Shown here piece after piece: positions 1 to 10,353 of a DNA stretch of 30,992 bases (its first letter is position 1; the number at the start of each line of letters is the position of its first letter). The notes below the pieces were generated by a model. It searched no databases and was not told the origin of the DNA. It saw nothing but the letters and a program-made list of their open reading frames with translations. The DNA lies in assembly GCA_009801015.1 (NCBI GenBank), contig VHZZ01000406.1, positions 81,091-112,082 of the forward strand, read 5' to 3'. Source of the DNA: Silene noctiflora (Eukaryota > Streptophyta > Magnoliopsida > Caryophyllales > Caryophyllaceae). The translations under genes and the position numbers were made by a program.

Positions 1-860
1 CACCCACCTAAGCCCCGCTCATCGCAACGAGCGCAAACCCTGTTCCTTTATGTGTACATCCCCTCCCGTGGCGGGTTCCACGGAGGGCGAATCAAGGGCG
101 TGAAGCCACTCCCGCAAGTGACTTCACTCATCCAAGGACGCACCTCGCAACACCACAACTCCATACCCCCACCGATCTCCTCGTACAAACAACATATAAC
201 ATTCATATCATAACCAATAGATAACCAAACCAATTATAGGGACAACAATCGAATCCATCAGCCAACACGAATGTAAAACAGGACGACTCAAAACACAGTA
301 CTGAGTAGGGAAATCCTACCTCTAGCAAACCGCAGCGATTCCGTACGCAGCCTCTCAGCAACACGCAACCATTGACATCCTATAACAAACAGTACGACAT
401 ATATCACTATTACTACACATATCACTAAGCTACTAAAGATGATGACGATGACGACAAAGATAACACATACCGATACCAGCACTCCGGCGACAAGACCGTT
501 TCCCGACGCATGTTCCCGTCCCCCAAAGTGATGCATCTCCCCATATTCTCAAAAGGGTGAGAATAGGAGGAGAAATGGCGAGGCGACGACATCTAGGTTT
601 AGGAAAACGGAAATGAAATGATTCGGGTTTTTCTGATATCGCGATATATATTTTATCGCTGGACACGAACTACTCGATCGAGTACCAACTTACTCGATCG
701 AGTGCACCCTACTTGATCGAGTAACGAGGATACTCGATCGAGTTACCTCCGCTAGATCGAGTTACTATTCTACAACACCATCAACAAAGGACTAATCAAG
801 ACTCGGCAAGCACTTGGGTCAGTCAACGGTAGCCGAGGGTCCTAATAGGGCAGGTATTAA
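1..860 (-). mobile_element. Gypsy-type LTR fragment, minus strand, cut by the window edge
   Basis: No open gene is supported here. Read on the minus strand, the stretch resembles the long LTRs further right in the window. A block rich in ACTCGATCGAGT palindromes is followed by leader-like sequence, and near the left edge comes a segment (about 1-130) related to 29680-29775; both share an ATCGCAACGAG block and a GTRCACATCCC block. The inner end is taken near 860, where minus-strand TTAATACCTG resembles the TGTAATACCTGG start of the LTR at 27459. This boundary is approximate. I infer a truncated or solo LTR; no primer-binding site or coding region of the same element is visible. Confidence 0.5.
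672..762. repeat. Array of five 12-bp palindromes, about 20-bp period
   Basis: Five copies of ACTCGATCGAGT or close variants start at 672, 692, 711, 732 and 751. Copies 1, 2 and 4 are perfect palindromes. Copy 3 reads ACTTGATCGAGT and copy 5 reads GCTAGATCGAGT. Start-to-start spacing is 20, 19, 21 and 19 bp, close to two helical turns. The linkers between copies are not conserved, so this is a phased motif array rather than an ordinary tandem repeat. Confidence 0.9.
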
Positions 861-1398
861 AATTGAGGTAAGTATTACGAGGTGTAATGAGTGTGGCTTA
901 AGGCCGTGTTTTATATTAAATGTCGCATTAAAATATTTCGCATCTTTGGTGTTCATATGAGATATTTATGAATTGAATTATGAAATGAGCTATTTTATGA
1001 GAATACAGTTGATAGTACTCTGGGTTGGATTGGTTGGATACTAATATGTATCTATGATTGTTTTACATGTTTGGATAATATATGATGTATGAAATAATAG
1101 TAACATGTCTAGTGATATGCGAAATTTGTGATCCCGAAACCATGTTAAATAGGAATATTTGATTGAGTATATTATAGTGGTTATTAATAATTATATTTCG
1201 ACGATTGGGGGATTGTTGTTCGTGGGGAGCCGTGAAGGACTAGGGTCATGGTGGCCAAGAATTAGGATCCCCGTGGTTGGTTGGTCTTTGGCCAGTTCAG
1301 TCAACCACATGTTGTTTTGGTTGCAGGAGTCTTATTTCAAACCTTATGCCACACTTCCTAAGCGAAAGCTTATGTGTTTTATTTTATTTCTTAGAACC
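861..1398. other. AT-rich stretch without a recognisable gene, possible gag leader
   Basis: No coding region, RNA gene or primer-binding site was recognised. The last 250 bases run directly into the gag start at 1399 and may be the untranslated leader of that gypsy element. Its 5' LTR is not identifiable. Confidence 0.4.
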
Positions 1399-2526
1399 AT
1401 GCCTCCCAAGAAACCTACCCCCACTGCCACGTCTCAAGAGGACATCGACCGTTTAATATCTATGAATGAGGCTTTGACGGCTGCGGTGAAATCTAAGGGG
1501 TCAGCTCGGGATCCTGCAAAGATGAGTAGTTTCATTGAAAGGCGCAATCCAATGAAGTTTTATCGTTTGGGAGAGCCGTCCTTGCTTGGAGATTAGCATA
1601 GAGAGTTTGACAATCTCTTTGAGTTATTGAGTTGTCCTGCGGAGATTCAAGTGGATCAGGCTACCCACTATCTAACAGGAAAGGCAGGATTGTGGTGGAG
1701 TCGTAATAAGACGGACATGAGGGAATATTGGAAGGAGAGTAATGAACCATATATCACTTGGAAGGGTTTCAAATAGACCATGAAAGCCGTGTTCGTTCTA
1801 GAGCATATTAGGAGCAAGATGAGATCTAAATTTGATACTTTTAAAATGACATATGAGATGACAGTGGAGACCTATCACAATAGATTCATGGAGTTGGCTG
1901 AGTATGTGTCCGACTTGAACATGAACGAAGAGATTCTAGCCCTACGGTTTGAGAAGGGGTTGATGACTAATATCAAGAAGAGGCTTGCAGCTGGTGAGCC
2001 CAGTAATGTGGAGGAGGTTTATCAAAGAGCTGGACATGCGGAGAGGATTGCTGATATATTAAAAGAGGAAAAGAAGGACAAAAGTGAGAAAAGGAAGATA
2101 GTGGCGACAAGTGAGGGTACAGTGGGAAGCAAGAGGCCAAATACAAGCCAGTTCTTGTCCTATAATCCAGGTGGAGCGTTGTCTGGGAGAAGGTGCAACA
2201 GTGAAGGACGCCAACCCACTCTTAGTATGTCAGGTAGAAGTAGGTGTTTTGGGTGTGGAAAGATAGGTCATAAGACCACGACGTGTAGGTTATTGATGGG
2301 AAATCAAGGTAGCAGAGATGGAAATGGAAGTAGAGGTTATGGATTTGGAAATCAGGGGAACTACCGAACTCCAGTAGCAAGTATTGGGAGAAATAAGAAT
2401 CTGGGACAATGGAGTAACCAGCGAAGCTACAACAATAGACAAAATAATGAAGGAGACCAAAGTAATAGAGGGAAGTCAACTGGAGAAGCCACTACGGTAC
2501 AAGGGAATGGGAGGAAGGATAATTAG
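1399..2526 (+). pseudogene. Gypsy retrotransposon gag, interrupted by two in-frame stops
   Basis: One reading frame runs from ATG at 1399 (MPPKKPTPTAT) to the stop at 2524-2526, about 375 codons, a usual length for plant gypsy gag. It is broken by TAG codons at 1594-1596 and 1774-1776. The middle shows the retrotransposon gag domain (YHNRFMELAEYV, then ALRFEKGL). Near the C-terminus is a CCHC zinc knuckle, CFGCGKIGHKTTTC, with all four ligands intact, followed by a Gly/Asn/Arg-rich tail. Gag forms the particle that packages element RNA. The first stop sits where related proteins have Trp, consistent with TGG to TAG. No protease, RT or integrase follows; the frame ends about 110 bases before an LTR start. 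I infer a defective element. Confidence 0.85.
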
Positions 2527-2635
2527 TTACTAGATATGAATGATTTTCTTTTGTTAGTTATTTAAAGATATTTACAGTAATTAATAAGTATTCCTTAGGA
2601 AACTTAGGGACAAAGTTTGTTTTTAGAAGGTAGAA
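2527..2635 (+). other. Remnant of gypsy pol 3' end joined directly to gag
   Basis: Gag is followed by a short AT-rich stretch. Its end (GGGACAAAGTTTG, then a purine-rich AGAAGG) resembles the sequence that usually lies between the pol stop and the 3' LTR in plant gypsy elements. I infer that the whole pol region was deleted. The purine-rich bases just left of 2636 are a weak candidate polypurine tract. Confidence 0.5.
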
Positions 2636-2989
2636 TGTGATACTACTTAAATTTTAGGATTTTGTGGCTCTGCCTATGTGTGTTTTGTGTGCTTTAGATG
2701 AAGGGTTTTCTGTGTCTTTATATGTTATACGATTAGATGATAATTGATTTTATAATAAGAGTTGGTATTGACAACATTTCCTTTGGCATATATGATGTCA
2801 GTTTACAAGCCTGGTACTTGGACGATGACATACGAGCCGGAGTTTTATATTGGTTTGGTAGGTGGTGTAGGTTGTATGGGCCGGTCACCTTGGGGTTTTG
2901 TGGGATTCTTATGAGTCGGGTTTCGATAATAAGATACAATAAGCTGAGACGGGTTTAATAATAAAATAATAATTTATCTTAACCTATCC

Positions 2990-2998
2990 TATAAAAGG
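2990..2998 (+). promoter_or_regulatory. Candidate LTR TATA box
   Basis: TATAAAAGG lies about 350 bases into the LTR, a reasonable place for the U3 promoter of a retrotransposon. No other promoter element could be identified with confidence. Confidence 0.5.
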
Positions 2999-4254
2999 AA
3001 AAAAAACTCTAACCTAGTACCTCACAAATCTAAAATTGGAAGGAAGGAAAGTTCTAGACTTAGCAACCGTTTCATCTCGTTATACGTGTACAAGGTAAGA
3101 CCGTCGCATGTTACCGTTCTACTTTATTTTAATCATATACTCTTTTATAGTGCGTCACCCTATGACTGTTATTGACCGTAATCTAGCTTTAGACGCCGTG
3201 ACCACCTGTGACCGGCGTCAACACGGTGTTTGAGCATAAACCGTGTGTTGTGTCGAGGCTTTATGACGAGCATGGTTTTGTGTACGGTGGGAGTTAGGAG
3301 GAATGGAGGGCATGGTGGTGTTCCTGGAGGAGAGGCGCGTCTAGGGGTAGTGTCGTGGTGGCTGGACTCAGTGGCTTGTGCACTGGTGGCTGGAAAATCG
3401 CGAAAATAGGGAAGGCGAGTGTGGTGTTTGTCGAGGGAGTTAGGGGCGATGACGGATATGGTTGTGATCGTAGTGGTGAGGGGTGGATATTGGTGGTGTT
3501 GTCATGGCTAGAGGTGGGTCACGGTGTATGTATGGTGGTTGTGGGAAGGAAGGAGTGCTTGTGGTTGTGCGTGAACAGAAGGTGTAGGGCGCGAGTTTCG
3601 TGGCAGCATGAGGAATATTTGGGTGTGTTTGTGTGCTAACTGTGATGGCGGTGGTGAAAGGAAGGAGTTGGCAGTGGTGGTGGCTGGCGGTAGAGGTAGC
3701 GGCAGGAGGGTGTTTGGGGGTGAGTAGAAGTCGGGTTTGTCGAGTGTTGTGAGGAAGAGTGTGTTCGTTTGTGAGTCGGTTACGTAATTAATTTACATAA
3801 TAATTATACGCAGTTAGATTTAACTAATTTAATTAAGTCGGTTTCTTAATTTAAATAACTTATATAATTAATTAATGTTTCATAATCTGTCCTTTAATAA
3901 TTAAGCATAATTAGATTTGTTTGTAATTACGGTAATTATATAGTTTAGGTGACGGTTTTGTGGAAGAGTACATTTGACTTGCTTGCATAGCTGATTGTGC
4001 GAAGTATTTGCTTACGAGGTAGGATAACTACTCAACTCGTATTATTACTGGTTTGTGTAATTTATTAAGTAATGCGAATTGGATGGATTATTGGATTATT
4101 GCGTGAATATTATTATTATTGTTGGATGCCTCAGCTTTATGTTTTAGATGAATTGGTTGGCAATCATTATTTTTTGTTATGGCATATCTTTTGTATTGAG
4201 TACCTCAGACTCATTCTGGGATGAGTATTTATTGTTGCCATACCATTTGCATTG

Positions 4255-4368
4255 GATACCTCAGTTGTATTGGGATGGTTGATACCTCAATATTGTATTG
4301 GGATGATGGATACCTCAACTTCGCTGGGATGACGGATACCTTAATATTGTATTGGGATGATGGATACC
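4255..4368 (+). repeat. Minisatellite in LTR, alternating 26/28-bp units
   Basis: The block GATACC recurs at 4255, 4281, 4309, 4335 and 4363. Four units are complete, each reading roughly GATACCTCAA..TTGTATTGGGATGATG, and the fifth is partial. Spacing alternates 26, 28, 26 and 28, so the underlying period may be a 54-bp dimer. Related single copies (GGATGCCTCAG, GAGTACCTCAG) occur just upstream at 4124 and 4199. An open frame runs through it, but I regard that as a by-product of the repeat. Confidence 0.85.
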
Positions 4369-4882
4369 CCGGGCTAGGGATTGGCAGGATGAACGGGTGT
4401 TTCGGTGATGAGCTCAGTTGTGTTGTCATTGCATATCATATCGTGCATGTTTATATTATACTTGTTATTATCTGTTGATAGTTATTCTACTCAATCTGTT
4501 GGTTGACAGTATAATCGTGAACACCTGTGATGAACCAATTATTGGGGAGCATATTGATGACAGGTCTTGAGATAGCTGACTTGGGAACTCATGGGGATGC
4601 GTGAGGATGAATGGCTGAGTCGACCTAGTTGTCTAGTTCACTTAGTTCAGACGATCTTATTTATTTTATACCTTGTATTTAGTTTCTGCTGCGAGAGAAT
4701 TGTAATTTATTACTTCTGTTTTAGTTGGTTAAGTTCTAATAAGGTTTTTAAGTAAAGTTTTAATTTAATGTACTTTGGATTGCTATACTTTGTTATAAAC
4801 TACCTTAGGAAACTGAGATGGTAACTCTCCTATTTACTTGGGAGGTCTAGCTAAAGGCTCCTAAATAAATGGGAGTGTTACA

Positions 4883-6292
4883 TCCACCTTGGCTCACCAA
4901 ATTATCCATACGGTAACCATGGCGAAACACTTTATCCCGTATATTCACCAAGCTACGCTCCGTCATCTTTAACCGTCCATCCACGCCCTTCATCTATGCC
5001 ATAAGATCCTTGGAACTAATCCCATCATCCTTTGACCCACTACCCAAACCCGAGACCGTATTGGACAACATCGTGGCTTGGGTTTCGAACTTCTCTTGAA
5101 TATTTGCCATAAAAGCCTCAAATTTTGCCTCTACACTAGCCATTAACCCATCTGAGGTCTTCTCAACTGAACCTCCCATTTGTTGAAATACCAATTCCGG
5201 ACCATGAACCCCAATCCCCATCAATTTCATATATTTATCACCCATTGCATCCTTGGCCATCACACCATAACTCTCGGGACTCACCACTTTCTTGATTTCC
5301 AAGAGACGGGAAATCCACATACCATTGGGTAAGTCCAAAGTAGTCGAAAGTTTCTCTTTGGTTACAGAAATACTTGTTTGAATGATGCGATGAAAGACAA
5401 GCAAAGAAAGACTTAATTTATTTCCCTTCAACCAAGAATGAACGACGATCATCTAATAACTCGATACCTTATCTCGACCACCCTTTCTTGGAATAACCGT
5501 ATTCCAAAGAAAGTTGAGAAAGAACTTTAACTTTGGTGCAAATGGAACCGCTAATACATTTATATTCTCCGTCGCAGCTTCGTCAAAATACCGCTTAACA
5601 ACCATTTTCTGTTCATCAGACACATTCTCCTATTCCGCACTTGGATTAATTTTGATTCCATCATCAGGAACCGAAAAAACAAAGCAGAAATCATAATAGA
5701 AATTGAAACATCAAACTCGTTAACCGCCGCATGCAACCGACCGTCATGAGTGTGGACTGAAGCATAAAACTGAATAACCTCAATGGGATAAACCGGACCC
5801 TAAAACTTAGATATTTATTCCCACTCTTGAAATTTCAAGAAATCGATAAAAAAATTTCAATGCATCGATTTTATTAAACCAAGAAGCGGGATAATACCTT
5901 CCGGCATGAATGTCGTATTGAAAACCTCGATTAACAAGAGTCATCTCCGTCTTAGTGAGGCGAATTCGGTCCAAACCCGAGAGGGTTGCATGCTCCATAG
6001 GCTCTCGAAATAGAGTGTGCTTGACCCCATCTCGCATAACTACCTCCTTAACTTCCTCCACCGCACTCTCCTCCACAACGGCCTTCTTTTTCCTTTTATC
6101 GAGCTTTCTCCATTTTCCTTCCACATATGGTTCACCTCGGATATGATCGGAGTGGGTATTTTTGGTGGTCGTCGGGGGTGGAGTGGTTGTGGTAGAGGGT
6201 TCGGTGGTGTTGCATGAGGGTTTAGGTGGGCTGGCCTTCGTCGAGGACCGGGTTAAGGGTGAGGTGACTCGGGTGGTTGGCTTTGGTGCCAT
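4883..6292 (-). pseudogene. Broken ORF resembling the putative plant transposon protein domain
   Basis: Read on the minus strand from ATG at 6292 (MAPKPTTRVTSP). A Pro/Thr/Ser-rich N-terminus leads into a basic patch (KWRKLDKRKKK), then a domain with RGFQYDIHAGRYYPASWF, IEVIQFYASVHTHDGR and, later, DKVSSY and MIVVHSWLKGNKLSL. The spacing of the FYA motif and the later hydrophobic helix recalls the plant transposon protein domain found in Athila/Tat-type elements; I rate that assignment as moderate. The C-terminal part is Met/Gln-rich and coiled-coil-like (VEAKFEAFMANIQEKFETQ). Breaks: a stop near 5807 with a frame change just after it, a further frame change and stops between 5450 and 5690, and a TAG near 4994. 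The reading then continues to 4883, where the gypsy LTR abuts it. It is not functional as it stands. Confidence 0.55.
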
Positions 6293-6751
6293 GGGAAGAT
6301 GAAAGATGAGAGTTTGAGTGTTTTGAGAAAAAAAAAGTTTGAAAGAAAAGTGATGGTGATGTGACATAAGAGGGGGGAGTTGGAGTATTAATGTGGATAT
6401 TGAATAATTGTGTTTAGGTAGAAGTGAAATAGAGAGGGGTGACGGTTAGGGTAATTATTAGGTAAGATTCATTTTTTTTAAATAAGGAAATCTAGGGTAA
6501 ATATTCTTAGGTAAGAGGGTAATTTGACAGAAAGTATGATACCATAAAATATATGTTTGTTAAGATTTGAAATAGATATGGATAAAAATATGGTTTATAT
6601 CACACACAAAATATAACAGACTAGCAAACAGAATATTCTTATGATATAAAAAATATTGTACAAAAATATACGTGCAACGGAAAATACGGACTTAGACATA
6701 CCATCTCGTCTTAACTAGTCAGACATAATGATTGAAAATATTTGTCATAGT
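6293..6751. other. AT-rich spacer, no gene seen
   Basis: This is the 5' flank of the minus-strand ORF on its left and the region where the copia 3' LTR would be expected on its right. I see no TATATGGTCCA border that would mark a second copy of the copia LTR. The element therefore seems truncated at this side. No RNA gene or ORF is supported. Confidence 0.5.
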
Positions 6752-7300
6752 TTAGNTGCCACCGATTAAACCAATTTTCAACCCCAAAGTCTCAAAACGT
6801 TCTCTAGCTAGAGCTTTTGTCAAAATGTTGGCCCATTGTTTTTCTGTACTACAAAATTCAAGTCGTATATTGCTCTTTTCAACATGGTCTCACAGAAATT
6901 GGTGTCTTATTTCTATATGCTTTGTACGTGAGTTATGTGCAGGGTTTTTAAATATAATGATAACACTCGTATTATCGCATAAGATAAGAACACAACCAAC
7001 ATGTACACCATAGTCAGACAATTGTTTCTTAAGCCATAATTACTGAGAACATATCAACGCAGCAATAATATACTCAGTTTCAGCAGTAGATAACGCAACT
7101 GAATTTTATTTCTTAGAACCCCATGATATAATGCATGGTCCAACAAATATCGCAATTCCAGACATACTTTTCCTGTCAATTGAACAACCTGCATAGTCTA
7201 CATCTGAAAAACCTATTAAGTCGAAGTTACAGTCTATAGGGTACCATAGATATAACTTTGATGTGCCAATTAAACACCTCAAATTCTCTTTACTGCAACC
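6752..7300 (-). pseudogene. Copia RNase H domain, three stops
   Basis: Recognised by the order of conserved blocks on the minus strand: DYAGC, SWGSKK, SVALSTAE, CDNTS, KNPAHNSRTKHIEIRH and ANILTKALARERF. These are the usual copia RNase H blocks, with the acidic residues in DYAGC, the TAE block and CDNTS still present. Three in-frame stops interrupt it: TAA after SKK (7106-7108), one after the ICSQ block, and TGA near 6890. The domain would degrade the RNA strand during reverse transcription. One undetermined base lies at 6756, in the second-last codon. Confidence 0.85.
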
Positions 7301-7329
7301 ATATGTGATTCTTTAGGGCACGATTGAAA

Positions 7330-8415
7330 TCAAGCACAAACACATACACTAAACATAATATCTGGTCTACTTGCAGTTAAATAGAGAAGTGAGCCAATCA
7401 TACCTCGGTAAATCGTTTGGTCTACAGACTTACCATCCTCATCTTTAGTCAGCTTCTTATCCGTGACTATTGGAGTAGCCATCGAATGAGAATTTTCCAT
7501 ACCGAATTTTATGATTAACTCTTTGATATATTTTTGTTGTTGAATCATGATGCCTTCACTTGTTTGTTAGATTTGAAGNCCTAGGAAGAACTTGAGTTCT
7601 CCCATTATGCTCATTTAAAATTCTGAGGTCATTAAAAATCTGAAAAGTATACGCATAGTCTATTGTTAGTTGAACCAAAAATAATATCATCAACATAAAT
7701 TTGAACAACTAATATATCTCAACCCTCTGATTTCAGGAATAGGGTTTTGTCGACATATCCTCAATTAAAATCATTTTGTAGTAAAATTTTGATAGTTTGC
7801 CGTACCAAGCCCTAGGAGCTTGTTTCAAACCATATAAAGCTTTGTCTAGTTTGAACACATGGTTTTGAAACTTGTTATCAAGAAATCCAGGGGGTTGCTC
7901 CATAAAAACTTCTTCTTCCAGATATCCGTTAAAAAATGTTATCTTAACGTCCATTTGAAATAATTTTAGTCTCTTGTGAGCTGAAAAAGTTATTAATAAT
8001 CTAATAGCCTCAAGTCGAGCAACAGGAGCGAACGTCTTGTCATAGTCACTTCCTTCTTGTTAATTGTATCCTTGGACAACCAATCTTACTTTGTTTCGTA
8101 CAATAACTCATGTGTCATCCAACTTTTTTCTGCACACCCATCGTGTGCCAATTACAGTTCGATCCTTTGGTCTCGGGACTAAGTGCCAAACTTTGTTCCT
8201 ATCGAACTGTTGCAACTCTTCTTGCATGGCAATAATCCATATGGTTTTGCAAGAGCTTCTTTGATGTTGGTTGGTTCAATAGTAGAAAGGAAGGAGTAGA
8301 AAGAAAAAAAGTTGTTCGAGGATTTTTGAGTTTGAACACCTTTTTTTATACTTCCAAGGATACTACTCATAGGATGAGAATCTTTATATTTCCACTTGTT
8401 AGATACTTCAGGCAC
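7330..8415 (-). pseudogene. Copia reverse transcriptase (RVT_2), broken
   Basis: The upstream linker gives SHPMSSILGSIKKGV and IEPTNIKEAL. The next readable block (7733-7954) has MDVKITFFNGYLEEEVFMEQ, GFLDNKF and KALYGLKQAPRAWYGKL, hallmarks of the copia polymerase. The last block (7330-7548) has YIKELIIKFGMENSHSMATP and GSLLYLTASRPDIMF. The YVDD catalytic region around 7620-7730 is out of frame or damaged, and one undetermined base lies at 7579. MDVKITFFNG in place of the usual MDVKTAFLNG shows drift. Non-functional. Confidence 0.88.
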
Positions 8416-8702
8416 TTCATTATCATTTGAACTTGGGCCACCTTCCTCAAATGATTAGGATTCAAGATTTGTTCCCCCTGAATTCAACACTGGGGTTGTA
8501 GCAGAATTAGATATAACTCTAGATTCTGTATTTTGGTTTGAAGTTATAGCATCATTTGCTACAACTTAAGTTTCCAAATTTTTGTCGTGAGAGGTGGTTA
8601 TAGTATCATCACCTATAGCCTCAGCTCTCTTCTCTCTATCATTTGAGGAGTTTTCAAGTTCATCATTAGTACCCCCAATTTATTTATCTTCCTCATCCAA
8701 TT

Positions 8703-9723
8703 CTAGAGGATCATTTCTAGATAGACGAAAATCTGGCTCATCTTCATTTTCTTCTTTTCATCATGTATAGGCTTATCAAAAGTATCATTTTCATCAAAGA
8801 TTACATGAACGCTTTCTTCAATGCATACAGTTCTTTTATTAAACACCTTATTTGTCTTAATATGATCAGAATATCCAATAAAAATGGCCTCATCACTTCT
8901 GGGGTCAAACATGCTCAACCTATTTTTGTCATTGTTATGAACAAAGCACTTACTTCCAAAGCATCGTAAATGGGATTTATTAGGTTTACGACCTCTAAGA
9001 AATTTATAAGAAATTTTCTTTAAAATAGTTCTAATAATCATAGCACGGTTATAGATGTATCATGAAGTACTAACCAGTTCAACCCAGAAATTACGAGGTA
9101 GTCCACTACATAACAACATAGTACGTGCCATGTTTCTAATGTTCTACTCATTAGTTCAACAACACCGTTTTATTGTGGAGTTCGTGGTGCAGAGAAATCA
9201 TGCCCGACATCATTAACTCTGCAATATTCTATAAAAGCTTGATTATCAAATTCGGTGTCATGATCAGTACGAATAGAAACAAGTTTGGAATTATATTTAT
9301 TTTGAACATGTTTCATAAGACAATCAAACTCGTTGAAGTCTCATCTTTAGATTTCAAAAATATAGGCCACACGTATCTCGAGTAATCATCAAATAAAACA
9401 AAGACATACCTGTATCCACCTCTACTTCTTACCTTCATTGGCCCACATAGATCCATGTGAACGAGTTCCAATGCTTCATTCTTACTTACTAATCTTTTAG
9501 GTTTGAATGATGATCTAACATGTTTATAGCAAACACATGTGTCACACATCTTTTTTTGATCAAACTTGATTTTGGGTAAACCTTCCAGCAAGTCCCATTT
9601 CTTGAGTTTGTTCAATATAGGAGAACTTATGTGACCGAACCTTTTGTGCCATAGAAATGGGTCATATAAAGTTGTTTTCATGCATATAAAAGAGTTAGTA
9701 GGAATAACATTTAAATCAACCAT
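8703..9723 (-). pseudogene. Copia integrase with GAG-pre-integrase zinc domain, broken
   Basis: The block at 9313-9723 carries the HHCC zinc domain (LWHKRFGHIS, then MCDTCVCYKH) and the start of the catalytic core (LVHMDLCGPM, VFVLFDDYSRYVW), which includes the first two acidic residues of the D,D,35-E triad. The block at 8703-9041 holds the C-terminal part (LRCFGSKCFVHNN and DEAIFIGYS). Between about 9042 and 9312 the frame is disrupted where the glutamate should be. Integrase would insert the element's cDNA into the chromosome. Confidence 0.87.
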
Positions 9724-9889
9724 TTAGAAATTCCTCTTTCGTTGTTCTTCAAGAATAACGCTACTTGTTCCCTCAATTATAATACGGCAAATATCTGAAT
9801 GAAAAACAACTTTGTTTCCTTTGTCGCATAATTGAGATATAATATGTAGGTTATGTTTGAGCCCACTTACTAGATAGACATCACTAATG

Positions 9890-10061
9890 CATGTGAAGAG
9901 GATATACCAATTTTACCAACACCAATTACTTTACCTTTCTTATTATCACCAAAGGTAACCTTACCTCTGTCAAAGGGTTCAAGTGAAAGAAGTCATGTGT
10001 CTTGAGCATCCACTGTCAAGATACCAGTGATTGTTTTCCTTCACCACAACCTGCAAAATTA
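9890..10061 (-). pseudogene. Copia aspartic protease region, frame-shifted
   Basis: Minus-strand bases near 9991-10030 read HWYLDSGCSRHMTS, the active-site block of copia protease (Asp-Ser-Gly). A stop follows shortly after. The next conserved block (VTFGDNKKGKVIGVGKIGI) continues in another frame near 9900-9960. The protease would process the polyprotein; this copy is inactive. Confidence 0.8.
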
Positions 10062-10353
10062 TTAGATACAATTTTTAGGTACCCAAGCTAACTTCGGTCC
10101 TTTAACGTTAGTCACTCTAAAGATCATATCTTTCCTAACCCGTACTTTTCTAACTGATTTTCTTTTGGAGGGTAAATAAGTTTGTTTTGGAGGTACCATT
10201 GTCTTATGAGACTCTTTAGATCTTTCAGGTCTAGAGTATTGACTCCTCCTTGGTTCATTGGCTTTCTTGGTATATACAAATCCTATATCATAAAACCATT
10301 GAAAATTATTGTTTCTTTTTTCCTCACGATCTGGTTCAGGTGCAATATTTATA

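Larger units (their letters stand above)
2636..4882 (+). mobile_element. Gypsy 3' LTR, about 2.25 kb
   Basis: The left border TGTGATACTAC follows the purine-rich stretch after gag. The right border GGAGTGTTACA matches the ends of the LTRs at 29122 and 29368 (GTGTTACA). Just inside the right end, AACTGAGATGGTAA parallels ACCGAGATGGTAA in those LTRs. The LTR thus starts with TG and ends with CA. It contains a TATA box near 2990, a GT-rich stretch around 3240-3780, an AT-rich stretch around 3785-3960 and a minisatellite at 4255-4368. No open frame inside it looks like a gene. Confidence 0.7.

Noticed and set aside
3355-3639. Plus-strand ORF of 94 codons in the gypsy LTR
   Set aside because: Gly/Val-rich translation of GT-rich DNA, with no domain; it lies within the LTR borders.
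5955-6217. Plus-strand ORFs opposite the transposon-domain ORF
   Set aside because: Shadows of the Pro/Thr-rich minus-strand coding sequence.
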